Assembly (NCBI GenBank): GCA_026315105.1
Contig: CM048751.1
Coordinates: 340,612,649 to 340,676,648 of the forward strand
Direction: 5' to 3'
DNA: 64,000 nt
Source: Locusta migratoria
Taxonomy: Eukaryota > Arthropoda > Insecta > Orthoptera > Acrididae
Shown here: piece by piece, positions 60,401-62,668 of the stretch
Layout of the letters: each line of letters opens with the position of its first letter
Position numbering within the stretch: position 1 is the first letter of the stretch
Made by a program: the position numbers and the translations under genes
Notes under the pieces: model-generated
Told to the model about the DNA's origin: nothing
Seen by the model: the letters and a program-made list of their open reading frames with translations, nothing else
Databases searched by the model: none

Positions 60401-62668
60401 TGCAATCCAAGGGTGCCGAGCCCGACTGCGAAACTGCCGCGACATCACCCCAAGTCTCAATTTGATCCCCTGCAGCCCGTGAAACTTCAAAAGACTGTGC
60501 AATGTTTAACACATCCGTCGAGGTGGGATTCTCCAGCTGTAAGGCGCGTTGGCGCACTTCCCTATCAGGAGCGAGCCGGAGAATTGCGTCTCGAACCATA
60601 TCGTTGGCATATGACTCCTTGTGGGTCGGAGTAATAAACATACACCGGCGGCTAAGACCGTGCAGCTCTGCGGCCCACACCCGGTAGGACTGATTGGGTT
60701 TCTTATGTGACCGGTAAAATTCAACCCGCGCCGCAATAACATGCGTGCGCGGGCGGTAATGGGCCGACAACAAACGACACATCTCATCAAAAGACAAAGC
60801 AGCCGGTTCCTGCAGGGGGGCTAATTGACACAAAAGTTGATAGATGTGGGGGGAGACCCACGAAAGAAATAAAGCCTTACACAACGCCGGGTCGGATACC
60901 CCGAACGCAAGGAAATGTTGACGCAGTCGGTTTTCATAGGAGTCCCAATCTTCTAAAGAATCGTCATAGCCCGAGAACGGTTGCAGAAACATAGTAGTGG
61001 AAGACACAGAACCGGAATCAAACGCCGGCCGAGGAGCCGACGGCAACCGCGACACCAGGGAGGCAAAATGGTTCGCCTGACCCGACACAATCGTCATTAA
61101 CCGCTGAACGGACTCAACTACAGTCTGTAACGATTGCTGCAAAATCTGGCCCCACGGGGGCAGCTGAAAGTCTGCTGGAGTCAGTCCTTCGTTGTCTACC
61201 ATCTTTCGCGACAGAGCACACGCCAATTCAAAAACCACCTTCGTCGCCATTTGTGTTATGACTACTAACACTATATATACAATATATCCCGGCTAACACT
61301 GTTGCCAGGGCCCTGAGCAGTCCCATCAAAGTCACAATAGATATGTTCGTTAGCACACACAGTACGCAACTGAGGCGAGGTCTCGGCTGTCCCCGTGCCT
61401 CTCTCAAACGCCGCGCAGCTGGCATGTGTTGAGGCACATGGTGGACTTGGCACATTGACTGCACATGTTTGCTGTGTGTGCTAATGGCTTTTGTGTTATT
61501 ACATCAGTAATTTGTTAATTCCTGGACTGAGAAGCAATGGATACAATGCTTTATAGTGGAAGAGTCACACTGTAAGAATCACTGAAATAGAATTTAACGC
61601 CTTTGAACATCCCTAAGAGTAGTAATGTTTAGGTGGAATGAGTCATAGAAATTTGAGAAATATCCTGTTTGTGCTAGTTTTTGTAGAATAATAAATAAGA
61701 TGCCGATTGTTAGTGTTTAGCAGTATACCAAACAATGATATTTATATGTGTAATTACTGGTTGCGCACTCTTACATGGCCCCTCTGTAACTGACGGTAGT
61801 CGGCTGAGCTTGTGAGATTAGAGAATGTTTGTGCTTTGTGTCAGCCTTACCTAAGGAACAGCATTGTGCGCCATAGCTATTGAGAATATATTGTTGATTG
61901 GTGATGTTCATTAGGTTCCACTCTGTTGTTTGCAAAAATGAGTGAGGAAGCTGTACCTGATTCTTCAGTTCCACATGCTCCAATAACTCCTTTGACAAAA
62001 ATCAGGACTGACATTTAAAGTGGCACAAGAAAAATAATTCTGCATATTATTTAGCACTGCGACATTGAAAACAAGCAGAAAGCAATATTACGCCTGCTTA
62101 AGACTCCCTTAAAAGTTTTCATACTTCGTAGGTATGAGTCTATGTTTTTGATTACTCGGGCACTATAAAGTGATGCTTTATTTTGTGTTCCTTCTGTGAC
62201 ACATTAACCCAGCTGATGTTCTTTATTTTGAAAGCTGTAAGCTAAACCTATGAGCTGTCTGCTCTAAGAGAAAGAGAGGGGCTTGCCCTAACAGCCAATG
62301 TGCCAAGAGCCAAATGCAAGCTTCCTTCCCCAGCATCCTCTGCTCAGGGGCCTTTTAAAAGTACGTGACCTACAACTACATCTGTAGTCTGCAAATAGTC
62401 GTGAAGTGCAAGGCAGATGCCAGTTATTTGGGCTTCTTGTTCTTTTAACATTTGGAGTGTTGATTAATGGTTTCTTAAGCACCTCTTGCATGTGCTGCAA
62501 TTTGTCTAATTATGTTTTAATTTATCTGTAGTTACAGAACTGACAGAGAAGAACTTTGGGTCTACAGTTGGCAACAAGGCAGTTGATCATATGTGGCTTG
62601 TCGACTATTATGCTCCATGGTGTGGTCCTTGCCAGCAACTTTCCCCTCAGTGGAGAAAGCTCGCCAAG
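1549..62668 (+). CDS. DNAJC10: ERdj5/DNAJC10-like ER J-domain disulfide reductase (whole gene, exons 1-9; 3' end outside window)
   Basis: In characterised animals this ER-lumenal co-chaperone recruits BiP through its J domain and reduces non-native disulfides of substrates bound for ER-associated degradation. The spliced frame encodes about 594 residues: hydrophobic signal peptide 1-20, J domain about 22-90 with HPD at 50-52, thioredoxin 1 with CSHC at 146-149, two redox-inactive thioredoxin-like domains about 200-430, thioredoxin 2 with CPPC at 470-473, and thioredoxin 3 with CGPC at 579-582. Domain order matches DNAJC10 and no other family I know. The family is usually near 790 residues, so about 200 are missing downstream, including the last thioredoxin domain and the KDEL-type signal. 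Introns 1 and 2 are 84 and 75 bp; introns 3-8 run from 4.2 to 26.7 kb. No frameshift or stop is seen in any exon. Confidence 0.95.
1635..1797 (+). CDS. DNAJC10: DNAJC10-like exon 2: signal peptide and first half of J domain
   Basis: The acceptor is TTTCAG at 1629-1634 and the donor GTGAGG at 1798. The first base completes the split start codon; 54 full codons follow and the exon ends in phase 0. Residues 2-20 are hydrophobic (ITVVLTKFLILILVVSSFA), a clear signal peptide with likely cleavage before Q21. J-domain helices follow from DYYELLG, with HPD at residues 50-52 and the exon ending in DKNK. Any start downstream of the AT|G would remove part of the signal peptide, which is why I chose the split ATG. 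Confidence 0.93.
1873..2086 (+). CDS. DNAJC10: DNAJC10-like exon 3: rest of J domain and linker
   Basis: The acceptor is CGTAG at 1868-1872 and the donor GTGAGT at 2087. The exon holds 71 codons plus one base (phase 1). It encodes J-domain helices III and IV (NFVKLTKAYEVLKDQESRKKYD) and the conserved linker WSYYRDNFGIYDDDPEIITL that leads into thioredoxin 1. The YDDDPEIITL stretch is strongly conserved in DNAJC10 proteins. Confidence 0.95.
2087..3039. other. Intron 3, 5' end without recognised elements
   Basis: AT-rich intronic sequence between exon 3 and a decayed Penelope-like element. Only short chance reading frames are present. Confidence 0.4.
3040..4375 (+). mobile_element. Penelope-like element, decayed (+ strand)
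   Basis: Broken frames can be followed across the region. At about 3070-3360 reverse-transcriptase pieces appear (LPKVLKEKENVPSLRPIVSA, then VISLFTMVPVSEVL). At about 3560-3775 comes a region ending in FIKDVTDPIGTILMKRNVAI and YKPTRNI. At about 3800-4140 the GIY-YIG endonuclease region follows (GIYRILCSC, DKTQVLAATNGYHERLYREA, NEFWTPVLKK). Many stops and shifts are present and a C14 tract (3415-3428) interrupts it. It is a different, older lineage from the element at 4640-6290. A 3' tail extends to the conserved-looking stretch before 4378. Confidence 0.75.
4376..4639. other. Unassigned intronic sequence
   Basis: AT-rich sequence between two Penelope-like elements; nothing recognised. Confidence 0.35.
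4977..5004 (-). ncRNA. Hammerhead-like core motif in Penelope-like tail
   Basis: The minus strand reads CTGACGA, then stem GCAGC, loop TAG, stem GCTGC, then GAAAGCT. The flanks match the CUGANGA and GAAA boxes around hammerhead stem II. Stems I and III are not clear, so self-cleavage is not claimed. Confidence 0.45.
5098..5119. repeat. G22 homopolymer
   Basis: A run of 22 G on the + strand inside the Penelope-like element. It lies just after the GIY-YIG region on the coding strand and extends the reading frame as poly-proline. Confidence 0.9.
6291..7305. other. Unassigned intronic sequence
   Basis: No recognisable gene or element; short frames only. Confidence 0.35.
7306..7560 (-). pseudogene. 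Possible fragment of a non-LTR retrotransposon endonuclease domain
   Basis: An 84-residue minus-strand frame has an internal pattern (NEFNLTTPIYEFTRETGN, then KPHLDNILVN). It resembles the segment of endonuclease/exonuclease/phosphatase domains of non-LTR elements where a bound is drawn by TRxxxxxxxxLDNIxxN. No other domain is visible nearby on this strand, so the call is tentative. Confidence 0.35.
7561..7959. other. Unassigned intronic sequence
   Basis: Nothing recognised apart from short frames. Confidence 0.3.
7960..8525 (+). mobile_element. CR1/Jockey-type non-LTR retrotransposon fragment
   Basis: Two pieces lie in order on the + strand. An endonuclease piece at about 7990-8155 reads EWGEYKVYLSGVKAGRAHSG, VVLYIRKALETSIVAIRYVNE. 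An RT N-terminal piece at about 8200-8520 reads AEVLNLIFKKSFTQED, then DDHTNSEMENVV, LKTNTSTRADVVPI and SDWKKAQVTLVF. The sequence between them in a complete element (over 400 residues) is absent, so the copy has an internal deletion. It ends at the start of the I-like element region. Confidence 0.65.
8530..11507 (+). mobile_element. I-like non-LTR retrotransposon A, 3' truncated and decayed
   Basis: A leader of about 570 bp is followed by a gag-like frame from 9104 (FFVKTIENKFGEVASF, then GYVLIQVASPLHCQ). A damaged zinc-knuckle region at about 9520-9620 reads CFRFWKFGHMSSRC and CRDCGRPWH; the second Cys of the first knuckle is Phe. A Ser/Pro/Arg-rich gag tail runs to about 10110. The endonuclease domain follows at about 10890-11500 (ALQETWF, GGVCIYV, FNTHHPLWGG, then GSDHFPI). 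Several stops and shifts break both frames. The element stops inside or just after the endonuclease, where I-like element B begins. Confidence 0.7.
12158..13510 (+). pseudogene. Gag-like ORF1 of I-like element B (frameshifted)
   Basis: The likely start is the ATG at 12158 (MKDRFASAKKDSA), but a stop and shifts follow at once. From 12333 a frame reads an RNA-binding region (DEDIQSYMSDQGVTALHRVM, then RPYVPNPTRCFQC). A one-base loss near 12680 moves the zinc-knuckle cluster to the next frame: CHRYNHTRQSC, CVTCGRDAHEGDC and CLNCNGDHAASSRDC, three CCHC-type knuckles. A third frame from 13028 carries the Ser/Pro-rich C-terminus and stops at 13510. ORF1 proteins of this type bind element RNA for retrotransposition. 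Confidence 0.7.
13551..16592 (+). pseudogene. ORF2 of I-like element B: endonuclease, reverse transcriptase, RNase H (disrupted)
   Basis: The frame opens at about 13551 (MAHLQWNIHSNREELKLLL), meets a stop at 13606 and continues to 15544. Endonuclease signatures are LQETKL, VGDFNSHHPLWGS and SSDHFPCI. RT signatures are ANVVPIPKPGKDK, SSYRPISLTSCVCK, CGFRRHRSA and FFDLEKAYD at about 15270. A shift near 15295 moves QENGVPQGSVLS and the catalytic FVDDFAIY (about 15535) to another frame that stops at 15647. A further frame (15866-16592) ends with RNase H motifs IYTDASKS and TAELFALHQAV. At least three shifts or stops rule out an active protein. Confidence 0.85.
16593..18004 (+). mobile_element. 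Ty3/gypsy element A2: 3' half with integrase and 3' LTR (5' truncated)
   Basis: The sequence starts abruptly inside the integrase core at a position matching about 23195 of element A1. It includes the frame 16678-17142 with HRITTAYHPQTNGLTDRFNK and FAYNTARQNTTGFTPIFLLH. It then follows A1 through the C-terminal region to the purine-rich tract before its LTR at 17649. Divergence from A1 is visible throughout and the frame is broken after 17142. The junction with I-like element B at 16592/16593 has no LTR, so this is a truncation or recombination product. Confidence 0.85.
17649..18004 (+). repeat. 3' LTR of gypsy element A2
   Basis: The LTR begins TGCTGCGAGTC directly after a purine tract (AGGAAGGAGAGCAA) and ends GCAACATGTTACA. 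Its 356 bp compare with 355-357 bp for the A1 LTRs. It has a TG...CA structure and an AATAAA at about 17899. The segment at 17668-17740 is a degraded tRNA-like module in the same register as that of the A1 LTRs. Confidence 0.75.
18005..18854. other. Unassigned sequence with one possible DNA-transposon terminus
   Basis: TGTATTTGCTGGCATATAAG at 18071-18090 followed by ACACAC is matched in inverted orientation near 24683-24711 (GTGTGTCTAATATGCCGGCA then AATACG). The two could be the ends of a DNA transposon that later received gypsy A1, or two separate copies. No transposase is visible. Confidence 0.35.
18855..19209 (+). repeat. 5' LTR of gypsy A1
   Basis: Starts TGCCGCGAGAGACC and ends CGTGACA. 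It contains a tRNA-like module at 18882-18954, a TATAAATA box at 19075-19082, TCAGTG at 19108-19113 and a polyadenylation signal AATAAA at 19135-19140. Confidence 0.92.
18882..18954 (+). ncRNA. tRNA-like module inside the gypsy A1 5' LTR
   Basis: Exactly 73 nt in canonical tRNA register. The acceptor stem GCCGGCG pairs with CACCGGC at 6 of 7 positions. The D stem GCGC/GCGT pairs with A14 and A21 in place. The T stem GCCGG/CCGCC pairs at 4 of 5 positions with the loop TTCAATC at 54-60. U33 is present and the discriminator is A. The anticodon loop reads CTGCGGA, close to CTACGGA of tRNA-Arg(ACG), and the 5' part (GTGGCGCAGGGGATAGCG) also resembles that tRNA. The anticodon stem is not paired, so it cannot be a working tRNA gene. 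Boxes A and B for RNA polymerase III look intact. Confidence 0.7.
19362..20554 (+). pseudogene. Gag of gypsy A1 (disrupted)
   Basis: The first frame (from MEMKPAISQLH) reads a capsid-like region (FSGDAGQDPNKWLKGFDRVA, WFENNKDKL) and stops at 19579 and again near 19688. It resumes at 19709 (NMTEADNITHLMKGIAEDMY, then EEFIKWCHCIEEMQQRR) and stops at 20146. The nucleocapsid part lies in another frame, with one CCHC knuckle CFHCGRPGHVLRYC at about 20290-20331 and an Arg/Ser/Pro-rich tail. The gag is clearly dead in this copy. Confidence 0.8.
20600..24206 (+). pseudogene. Pol of gypsy A1: protease, RT, RNase H, integrase (disrupted)
   Basis: The protease has ALVDSGASFSVL at about 20670, with a stop just after at 20707. 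The linker continues at 20740-21546. The RT has WPSPVVLVKKKNGTWRFCVD at 21598, FKVMPFGLCNAPATF at about 21850 and the catalytic CYLDDIVVF near 21945. RNase H has ELHTDASG at 22383, then a stop, and DHHSLCWL at about 22590. The integrase has the HHCC finger (HLGFVKTP to CKECQRRK), then core residues in GIDLLGRF, ISDSGKVF and MERFNK. A C-terminal frame (23901-24206) has a GPY/F-like patch changed to GLY. At least six stops interrupt the polyprotein. Confidence 0.9.
24241..24597 (+). repeat. 3' LTR of gypsy A1
   Basis: Matches the 5' LTR along its full length. The tRNA-like module is at 24268-24340, with three substitutions against the 5' copy (in the anticodon arm, T arm and acceptor 3' strand). 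The polyadenylation signal and TATA box are kept. Confidence 0.92.
24268..24340 (+). ncRNA. tRNA-like module inside the gypsy A1 3' LTR
   Basis: Second copy of the 73-nt module, same register as 18882-18954. One acceptor change (GGC to GAC on the 3' side) weakens pairing. Box B (GGTTCAATCTC) is slightly degraded. Confidence 0.65.
24602..25059. other. Unassigned intronic sequence
   Basis: Apart from the possible inverted terminus at 24683-24711 nothing is recognised. Confidence 0.35.
26907..27105 (+). mobile_element. tRNA-derived SINE with 13-bp target duplication
   Basis: The head (GCCGGCCGCGGTGGCCGAGG) carries an A box, and GGTTCGAATCCCCCC is a B box about 70 nt downstream. A tRNA-unrelated body follows (GGGACTGATGACCCCGTAG) and the copy ends CATTTGAACATTTG. 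AGTATCTTGTGAT is duplicated exactly at 26894-26906 and 27106-27118. The insertion lies inside an RTE-like copy. Confidence 0.95.
27222..27248. repeat. C27 homopolymer
   Basis: A run of 27 C (G on the element strand) in the RTE-like copy, at the place where the related copy reads ACGGGGAAAT. This is expansion of a short G run. Confidence 0.9.
27894..28763. other. Intron 3, 3' end
   Basis: AT-rich sequence up to the exon 4 acceptor (TTCTTTGCAG). No element recognised. Confidence 0.4.
28764..28975 (+). CDS. DNAJC10: DNAJC10-like exon 4: thioredoxin domain 1 core with CSHC
   Basis: The acceptor is TTTGCAG and the donor GTGAGC. Two bases complete the split codon (G|AG, Glu127) and 70 codons follow to phase 0. 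The exon encodes ESVLGSDALWFINFYSPMCS, HCHSLAPVWRRLA, FGAVNCEEEWVLC and the cis-Pro strand SYPSLFLYPM. The CSHC active site falls at residues 146-149, the same tetrapeptide as in vertebrate DNAJC10 thioredoxin 1. Confidence 0.96.
28976..30710. other. Intron 4, 5' part without recognised elements
   Basis: AT-rich sequence. Frames at 29655-29855 and near 30034-30270 have no family resemblance I can name. Confidence 0.35.
30711..31491 (+). mobile_element. Tigger/pogo-type DNA transposon remnant
   Basis: The left end CAGTCAAAGTCCAGTAGTCC follows TA (30709-30710). The right end reads AATTATTGGACTTTTACTA then TA, an imperfect inverted copy. Internally, GTCCGGCA-type repeats lie near both ends and a short frame near 31130-31220 reads KLEIIKRMENVENKNI, EFNIGTSTIYDINK, a psq-type helix-turn-helix start. 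The catalytic domain is absent and a long AC repeat (31291-31338) occupies the interior. Confidence 0.7.
31291..31338. repeat. (AC)n microsatellite
   Basis: About 24 uninterrupted AC units inside the Tigger/pogo remnant. Confidence 0.95.
31859..31886 (-). ncRNA. Hammerhead-like core motif, left arm of palindrome 1
   Basis: The minus strand reads CTGATGA, stem GGAAC, loop TGT, stem GTTCC, then AAAAGCT. The first box is perfect; the G of GAAA is changed to A. Confidence 0.45.
31967..31994 (+). ncRNA. Hammerhead-like core motif, right arm of palindrome 1
   Basis: Reads CCGATGA, stem GGAAC, loop TGT, stem GTTCC, then GAAAGCT. Here the second box is perfect and the first has one change. Confidence 0.45.
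32116..32695. other. Unassigned intron 4 sequence
   Basis: Nothing recognised. Confidence 0.35.
32696..32930 (+). mobile_element. tRNA-derived SINE, second family
   Basis: The head GGTGGCGAAGTGACTCAGTG is A-box-like. The body contains the conserved run CATCCAGATTTAGGTTTT, CTTAAATCACTCCAAGC, AAATGCTGGGATGGTTCC and TTTGAAACGGCATGGC, which I recognise from an abundant insect SINE family. The B-box region is degraded, so this is an old copy. No target duplication was identified. Confidence 0.8.
32931..33570. other. Intron 4, 3' end
   Basis: AT-rich sequence leading to the exon 5 acceptor (ACTGTTTCAG); no element recognised. Confidence 0.35.
33571..33786 (+). CDS. DNAJC10: DNAJC10-like exon 5: end of thioredoxin 1 and start of inactive thioredoxin-like domain
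   Basis: The acceptor is TTTCAG and the donor GTAAGT. The exon has exactly 72 codons in phase 0 at both ends. It starts RERYVGDR, the YxGDR that follows the cis-Pro strand in DNAJC10 thioredoxin 1. It continues KEFVLKRLQVDVVKI and then WVLFLHDGTPDIEEEEERIK of the next fold. No CXXC pair is present, as expected for the redox-inactive domain b1. Confidence 0.93.
33787..34542 (+). mobile_element. Penelope-type tail fragment (33888-34200) in intron 5, with AC repeat
   Basis: From about 33888 to 34200 the sequence matches the tail of the Penelope-like element at 4640-6290 (inverse orientation) and is almost identical to 49645-49980. It contains AAGGTAAGTCTTTCCTGTCC, the hairpin motif at 34065-34092, a TG run and CCTGGTAAGTGTTCTTC. 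No RT or endonuclease is present. It begins only about 100 bp after exon 5, in sense. An (AC)n repeat occupies 34344-34383. The remainder to 34542 is unassigned. Confidence 0.75.
34065..34092 (+). ncRNA. Hammerhead-like core motif in Penelope-type tail
   Basis: CTGATGA, stem GCAGC, loop TAG, stem GCTGC, then GAAAGCT. Both conserved boxes are intact. Confidence 0.5.
34543..36055 (+). mobile_element. RTE-like non-LTR copy, 3' truncated by gypsy B and split by an unknown insert
   Basis: The leader begins at CCCTCATGAATCACAGAC, matching the 46331 copy. The endonuclease region is followed in broken frames (a 66-residue frame 34785-34985 and later pieces). The copy is far more diverged than the others. 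A segment of about 340 bp (about 35380-35720) that is absent from other copies interrupts it, with similar short sequences (AACTTGATT / AACTGAATT) at its borders. At about 36055 it is cut by the LTR of gypsy B. Confidence 0.8.
35380..35720. repeat. Unknown insert inside RTE-like copy
   Basis: AT-rich DNA inserted in the endonuclease region. AACTTGATT on the left and AACTGAATT on the right may be a diverged target duplication. No reading frame and no known element ends were seen. Confidence 0.45.
36062..36544 (-). repeat. 3' LTR of gypsy B
   Basis: On the minus strand it starts TGTGGTGTCGCACAAG right after a purine tract (GGGAGGGGGGGGAGGGG, 36545-36561) and ends near ...GGGACACA at about 36062. 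It is about 483 bp and GC-rich in its first part. The exact outer end is uncertain by a few bases. Confidence 0.65.
36562..37904 (-). pseudogene. Integrase and C-terminal tail of gypsy B
   Basis: The frame 37904-37356 encodes the HHCC finger (LLHQGHWGIVRTKQLARRH, then CTVCAEHQ) and a core with IDFAGPF, VSDNGPQF and FHPQSNGEAERFV, so D, D and E are present. The frame breaks after ERFV. The tail continues in other frames to about 36562, with a GC-rich proline-rich C-terminus (frame 37127-36384). The catalytic triad is intact but the protein is not. Confidence 0.85.
37953..39723 (-). pseudogene. Reverse transcriptase and RNase H of gypsy B, catalytic YLDD changed to YLYD
   Basis: The frame 39723-38770 reads the linker, then RT motifs WASPLVIIPKPSGKLRLCAD, IFSKIDLAEAYLQIPLD and LPFGSSSAPAIFQRFLEQL. 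The active site reads NYLYDIVVSG (about 38940-38965), so the first catalytic Asp is Tyr. A shift near 38790 leads to the next frame (38801-37953) with the RNase H region (VLAVEASSYGLGVV in place of TDAS, KEALAIIYG and TDHKPLTSLF). Confidence 0.88.
39739..40191 (-). pseudogene. Protease region and gag end of gypsy B
   Basis: A 150-residue minus frame starts with a low-complexity gag remnant and ends with a retropepsin start: LFVNLSIDNKTVQFQLDTGS, AVTLIN. The DTG triad is intact. No zinc knuckle is visible because the element is truncated upstream. Confidence 0.75.
40409..40450. repeat. (TG)n(TA)n microsatellite
   Basis: A TG run to 40430 followed by TA units to 40450, directly before the second Helitron-like 5' unit. 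Confidence 0.95.
40737..40781. repeat. (TG)n microsatellite
   Basis: About 22 TG units inside the Helitron-like element. Confidence 0.95.
41297..42255. other. Intron 5, 3' end with (AC)n repeat
   Basis: AT-rich sequence; an (AC)n tract lies at 42083-42138. Otherwise nothing is recognised up to the acceptor CTTTCATAG. Confidence 0.4.
42256..42474 (+). CDS. DNAJC10: DNAJC10-like exon 6: redox-inactive thioredoxin-like domain
   Basis: The acceptor is CATAG and the donor GTGAGT. The exon has 73 codons, phase 0 at both ends. It encodes EGLALVGEVNCMSSHALCQE, then IGLVIFWKNKDSLYPL and ITEQALSFLPDATEFDAETF. The VNC...LC pattern parallels the strand-beta3 Cys pattern of DNAJC10 domain b1 (DC...LC in vertebrates). 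No active-site CXXC is present. Confidence 0.92.
44421..44447 (-). ncRNA. Hammerhead-like core motif, left arm of palindrome 2
   Basis: The minus strand reads CTGAAGA, stem AGGCC, loop AT, stem GGCC, then GATAGCT. The first box fits CUGANGA; the second has one change in GAAA. Confidence 0.4.
44575..44600 (+). ncRNA. Hammerhead-like core motif, right arm of palindrome 2
   Basis: Reads CTGAAGG, stem AGGCC, loop AT, stem GGCC, then GATAGCT, one change from the left-arm copy. Confidence 0.38.
46331..49597 (+). mobile_element. RTE-like non-LTR retrotransposon, near full length
   Basis: The leader starts CCCCATGAACCACAGAC and the 3' end is GACTGAAGACC, ATAACAACAACAACAA, a short CAA repeat in place of poly-A. 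Both ends are present, making this the best reference for the other three copies in the window. A single ORF of endonuclease plus RT is expected; here it is broken into four frames, described separately. It lies inside the Tigger transposon. Confidence 0.92.
46542..49576 (+). pseudogene. Endonuclease-reverse transcriptase of RTE-like element (four broken frames)
   Basis: Frame 46542-47297 is the apurinic-type endonuclease (IGAWNVRSLNRVGK, DIVGISEVRW, TTIVQVYMPTSSAD, VMGDW). Frame 47314-47595 is its end (IDSDHNLLVMNCRLKLKK). Frame 47621-48748 is the RT (KNPWISQEIL, NKAPGVDDIPSELLKS, VLIPIPKKAGADRCENYRTI, EDQFGFRRN, FVDLEKAFDNVDW, GVRQGCSLS). The catalytic FADD reads FDDD at about 48817. Frame 48833-49576 is the C-terminus (YLGSKITCDGRSTEDIKFR, ALYGSETWTIS, FEMWCYRRMLKIRW, RDRLVGHILRH). 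Confidence 0.92.
49645..50035 (+). mobile_element. Penelope-type tail fragment in intron 6
   Basis: Nearly identical to 33888-34200 over about 320 bp, differing mainly in TG-repeat length. It extends further (TTTTTCCTCTATAATATTCG), matching the inverse of 4840-4870. It begins after an AT repeat. The hairpin motif is at 49830-49857. Confidence 0.8.
49830..49857 (+). ncRNA. Hammerhead-like core motif in Penelope-type tail
   Basis: Same sequence as 34065-34092: CTGATGA, stem GCAGC, loop TAG, stem GCTGC, then GAAAGCT. Confidence 0.5.
50425..50510 (+). repeat. tRNA-like pseudogene or SINE head
   Basis: TAGTTCAGCTG at 50441-50451 is a perfect box A (TRGYNNARNNG) and GGTTTGATTCC at 50487-50497 is a box B with one change. 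The ends GTGAG and CTCAC can pair as an acceptor stem. The anticodon arm is replaced by an A-rich run, so it is not a working tRNA gene. Confidence 0.55.
50511..50887. other. Intron 6, 3' end
   Basis: AT-rich sequence ending in the exon 7 acceptor TTTTCAACAG; nothing else recognised. Confidence 0.4.
50888..51230 (+). CDS. DNAJC10: DNAJC10-like exon 7: second redox-inactive thioredoxin-like domain
   Basis: The acceptor is CAACAG and the donor GTATGC, the weakest donor of the gene. The exon has 114 codons plus one base (phase 1). It encodes MRMKLRLDPEAPFWLVHFYT, then GRLHCARAAEVCRALPVSRY, PMFALFKPGGGHEVHHGRET and AYDIATFARHSRAAPHMRSI. The pattern HC...VC, a cis-Pro at SRYP and the YDIxxFA helix match domain b2 of DNAJC10. 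The exon ends in TPEEFLQQTQ, the linker into thioredoxin 2. Confidence 0.95.
51327..51414. repeat. (TG)n(AG)n compound microsatellite
   Basis: A TG run (51327-51360) then an AG run to about 51414, about 100 bp after exon 7. Confidence 0.95.
51415..52359. other. Unassigned intron 7 sequence
   Basis: AT-rich sequence, no recognisable element. Confidence 0.35.
52360..52530 (+). repeat. Short element with a hammerhead-like motif, related to Penelope-type tails
   Basis: Layout as in the other tails: a TG-rich stretch, a pyrimidine run (TTTGTCTCTCTCTTTAACC), the hairpin motif at 52427-52454, then a tail with CTGTAGTGAGTAAGC in the place where the others have GGTAAGT or GGTGAGT. Only the layout and motif are shared, not the detailed sequence. 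Confidence 0.5.
52427..52454 (+). ncRNA. Hammerhead-like core motif, fourth stem variant
   Basis: CCAATGA, stem AGGCC, loop ATAAC, stem GGCC, then AAAAGCT. Both boxes are degraded by one or two bases but the stem is intact. Confidence 0.35.
52763..54000 (-). mobile_element. Tc1/mariner-superfamily transposon remnant
   Basis: Minus-strand pieces in order: HTH region around 53990-53780, TDEA at about 53555, then MVWVAITRVRIIGLIFFET (53450-53390), FFQQDNATSHRPRQSLQLLD (53305), SPPNYFLWVAAKTFVY (53185) and an RELKTAINEYL tail to 52978. The order DEA, QQDNAT.H and SPxxxFLW is that of mariner-like transposases. Several stops are present. CAGTGTGTCTGCAAAGTCTC at 52762-52781 looks like a terminal repeat of this group; no matching right end was found. 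Confidence 0.8.
54001..55449. other. Intron 7, 3' part
   Basis: No element recognised. The exon 8 acceptor is preceded by a T-rich tract at 55411-55432. Confidence 0.35.
55450..55725 (+). CDS. DNAJC10: DNAJC10-like exon 8: thioredoxin domain 2 with CPPC
   Basis: The acceptor is TTTACAG and the donor GTAAGT. Two bases complete Glu457, 91 codons follow and one base is left (phase 1). It encodes GGSFFVDFFAPWCPPCLRLL, PELRKASGTL, FATLDCSQHAAFCRQQSVRS and YPTTVLYNH. CPPC is at residues 470-473 with the WCPPC context and the cis-Pro in SYPTT. This is a complete thioredoxin fold in a single exon. Confidence 0.97.
55726..56494. other. Intron 8, 5' end
   Basis: Nothing recognised before the LTR of gypsy C. 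Confidence 0.35.
56495..56757 (-). repeat. 3' LTR of gypsy C
   Basis: On the minus strand it starts TGTGGTAACGCGCGG right after AAAGGGGGAGGAA (56758-56770), a good polypurine tract, and ends GTTAGTAGTCATAACA at 56495. Length is 263 bp. Confidence 0.8.
57176..58597 (-). pseudogene. Integrase of gypsy C (473-residue frame)
   Basis: The HHCC finger (MLHEGHWGVSRTKTLARRHV, then CLLCALQQAP) is followed by a core with D, D and E in HIDYAGPFLNS, VSDNGTPF and QSNGEVESFV, though the E context is altered (EVESF for EAERF). A C-terminal part with WLPGKVKS then runs to 57176. The frame also contains the end of the RNase H-linker. It is the longest open frame among the LTR elements here. Confidence 0.88.
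58587..59987 (-). pseudogene. Reverse transcriptase and RNase H of gypsy C
   Basis: Frame 59987-59430 covers the linker and RT start (WATPLVIVKKPGGSLRIHGD). A stop follows PQTD at about 59430. Frame 59357-58980 has LPFRVASAPAIFQRYLEQLL and the intact catalytic CVNYLDDIVVTG. Frame 58892-58587 is RNase H (VLATDASQHGIGAVLAHK, then KEALAIVYALKNFHVY). The active-site residues of both enzymes are kept, but stops and shifts separate the pieces. Confidence 0.9.
60006..61250 (-). pseudogene. Gag and protease start of gypsy C
   Basis: The likely start is the ATG at 61250-61248 (MATKVVFELACALSRKM), only 3 nt after the LTR end, so the first codons overlap the primer-binding region (TGGCGACGAAGG). The capsid region (LQPFSGYDDSLEDWDSYENR, VAAELHGLSRRC) is followed by two zinc knuckles (CPLCFVQHDRADC and CHSCKKKGHMASVC) and a retropepsin start VTLLVDKGASVSLLN. 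The usual D-S/T-G reads DKG. The frame stops just after, at 60006. Confidence 0.88.
61254..61424 (-). repeat. Truncated 5' LTR of gypsy C
   Basis: Aligns with 56495-56663 with a handful of changes. Beyond 61424 the two LTRs no longer match, so about 95 bp of the LTR start was lost together with any target duplication. Confidence 0.8.
61425..62531. other. Intron 8, 3' part
   Basis: No recognised element. The exon 9 acceptor is TCTGTAG with a second AG six bases later. Confidence 0.35.
62532..62668 (+). CDS. DNAJC10: DNAJC10-like exon 9: start of thioredoxin domain 3 with CGPC
   Basis: The acceptor is CTGTAG at 62526-62531 and the donor GTAGGG at 62669. Two bases complete Val549 and 45 codons follow to phase 0. 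It encodes TELTEKNFGSTVGNKAVDHM, WLVDYYAPWCGPCQQLSPQW, RKLAK. CGPC is at residues 579-582. A second in-frame acceptor (TTACAG, ending 62537) would drop Val-Thr. The rest of this fold, the fourth thioredoxin domain and the C-terminal retrieval signal lie beyond 64000. Confidence 0.95.
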
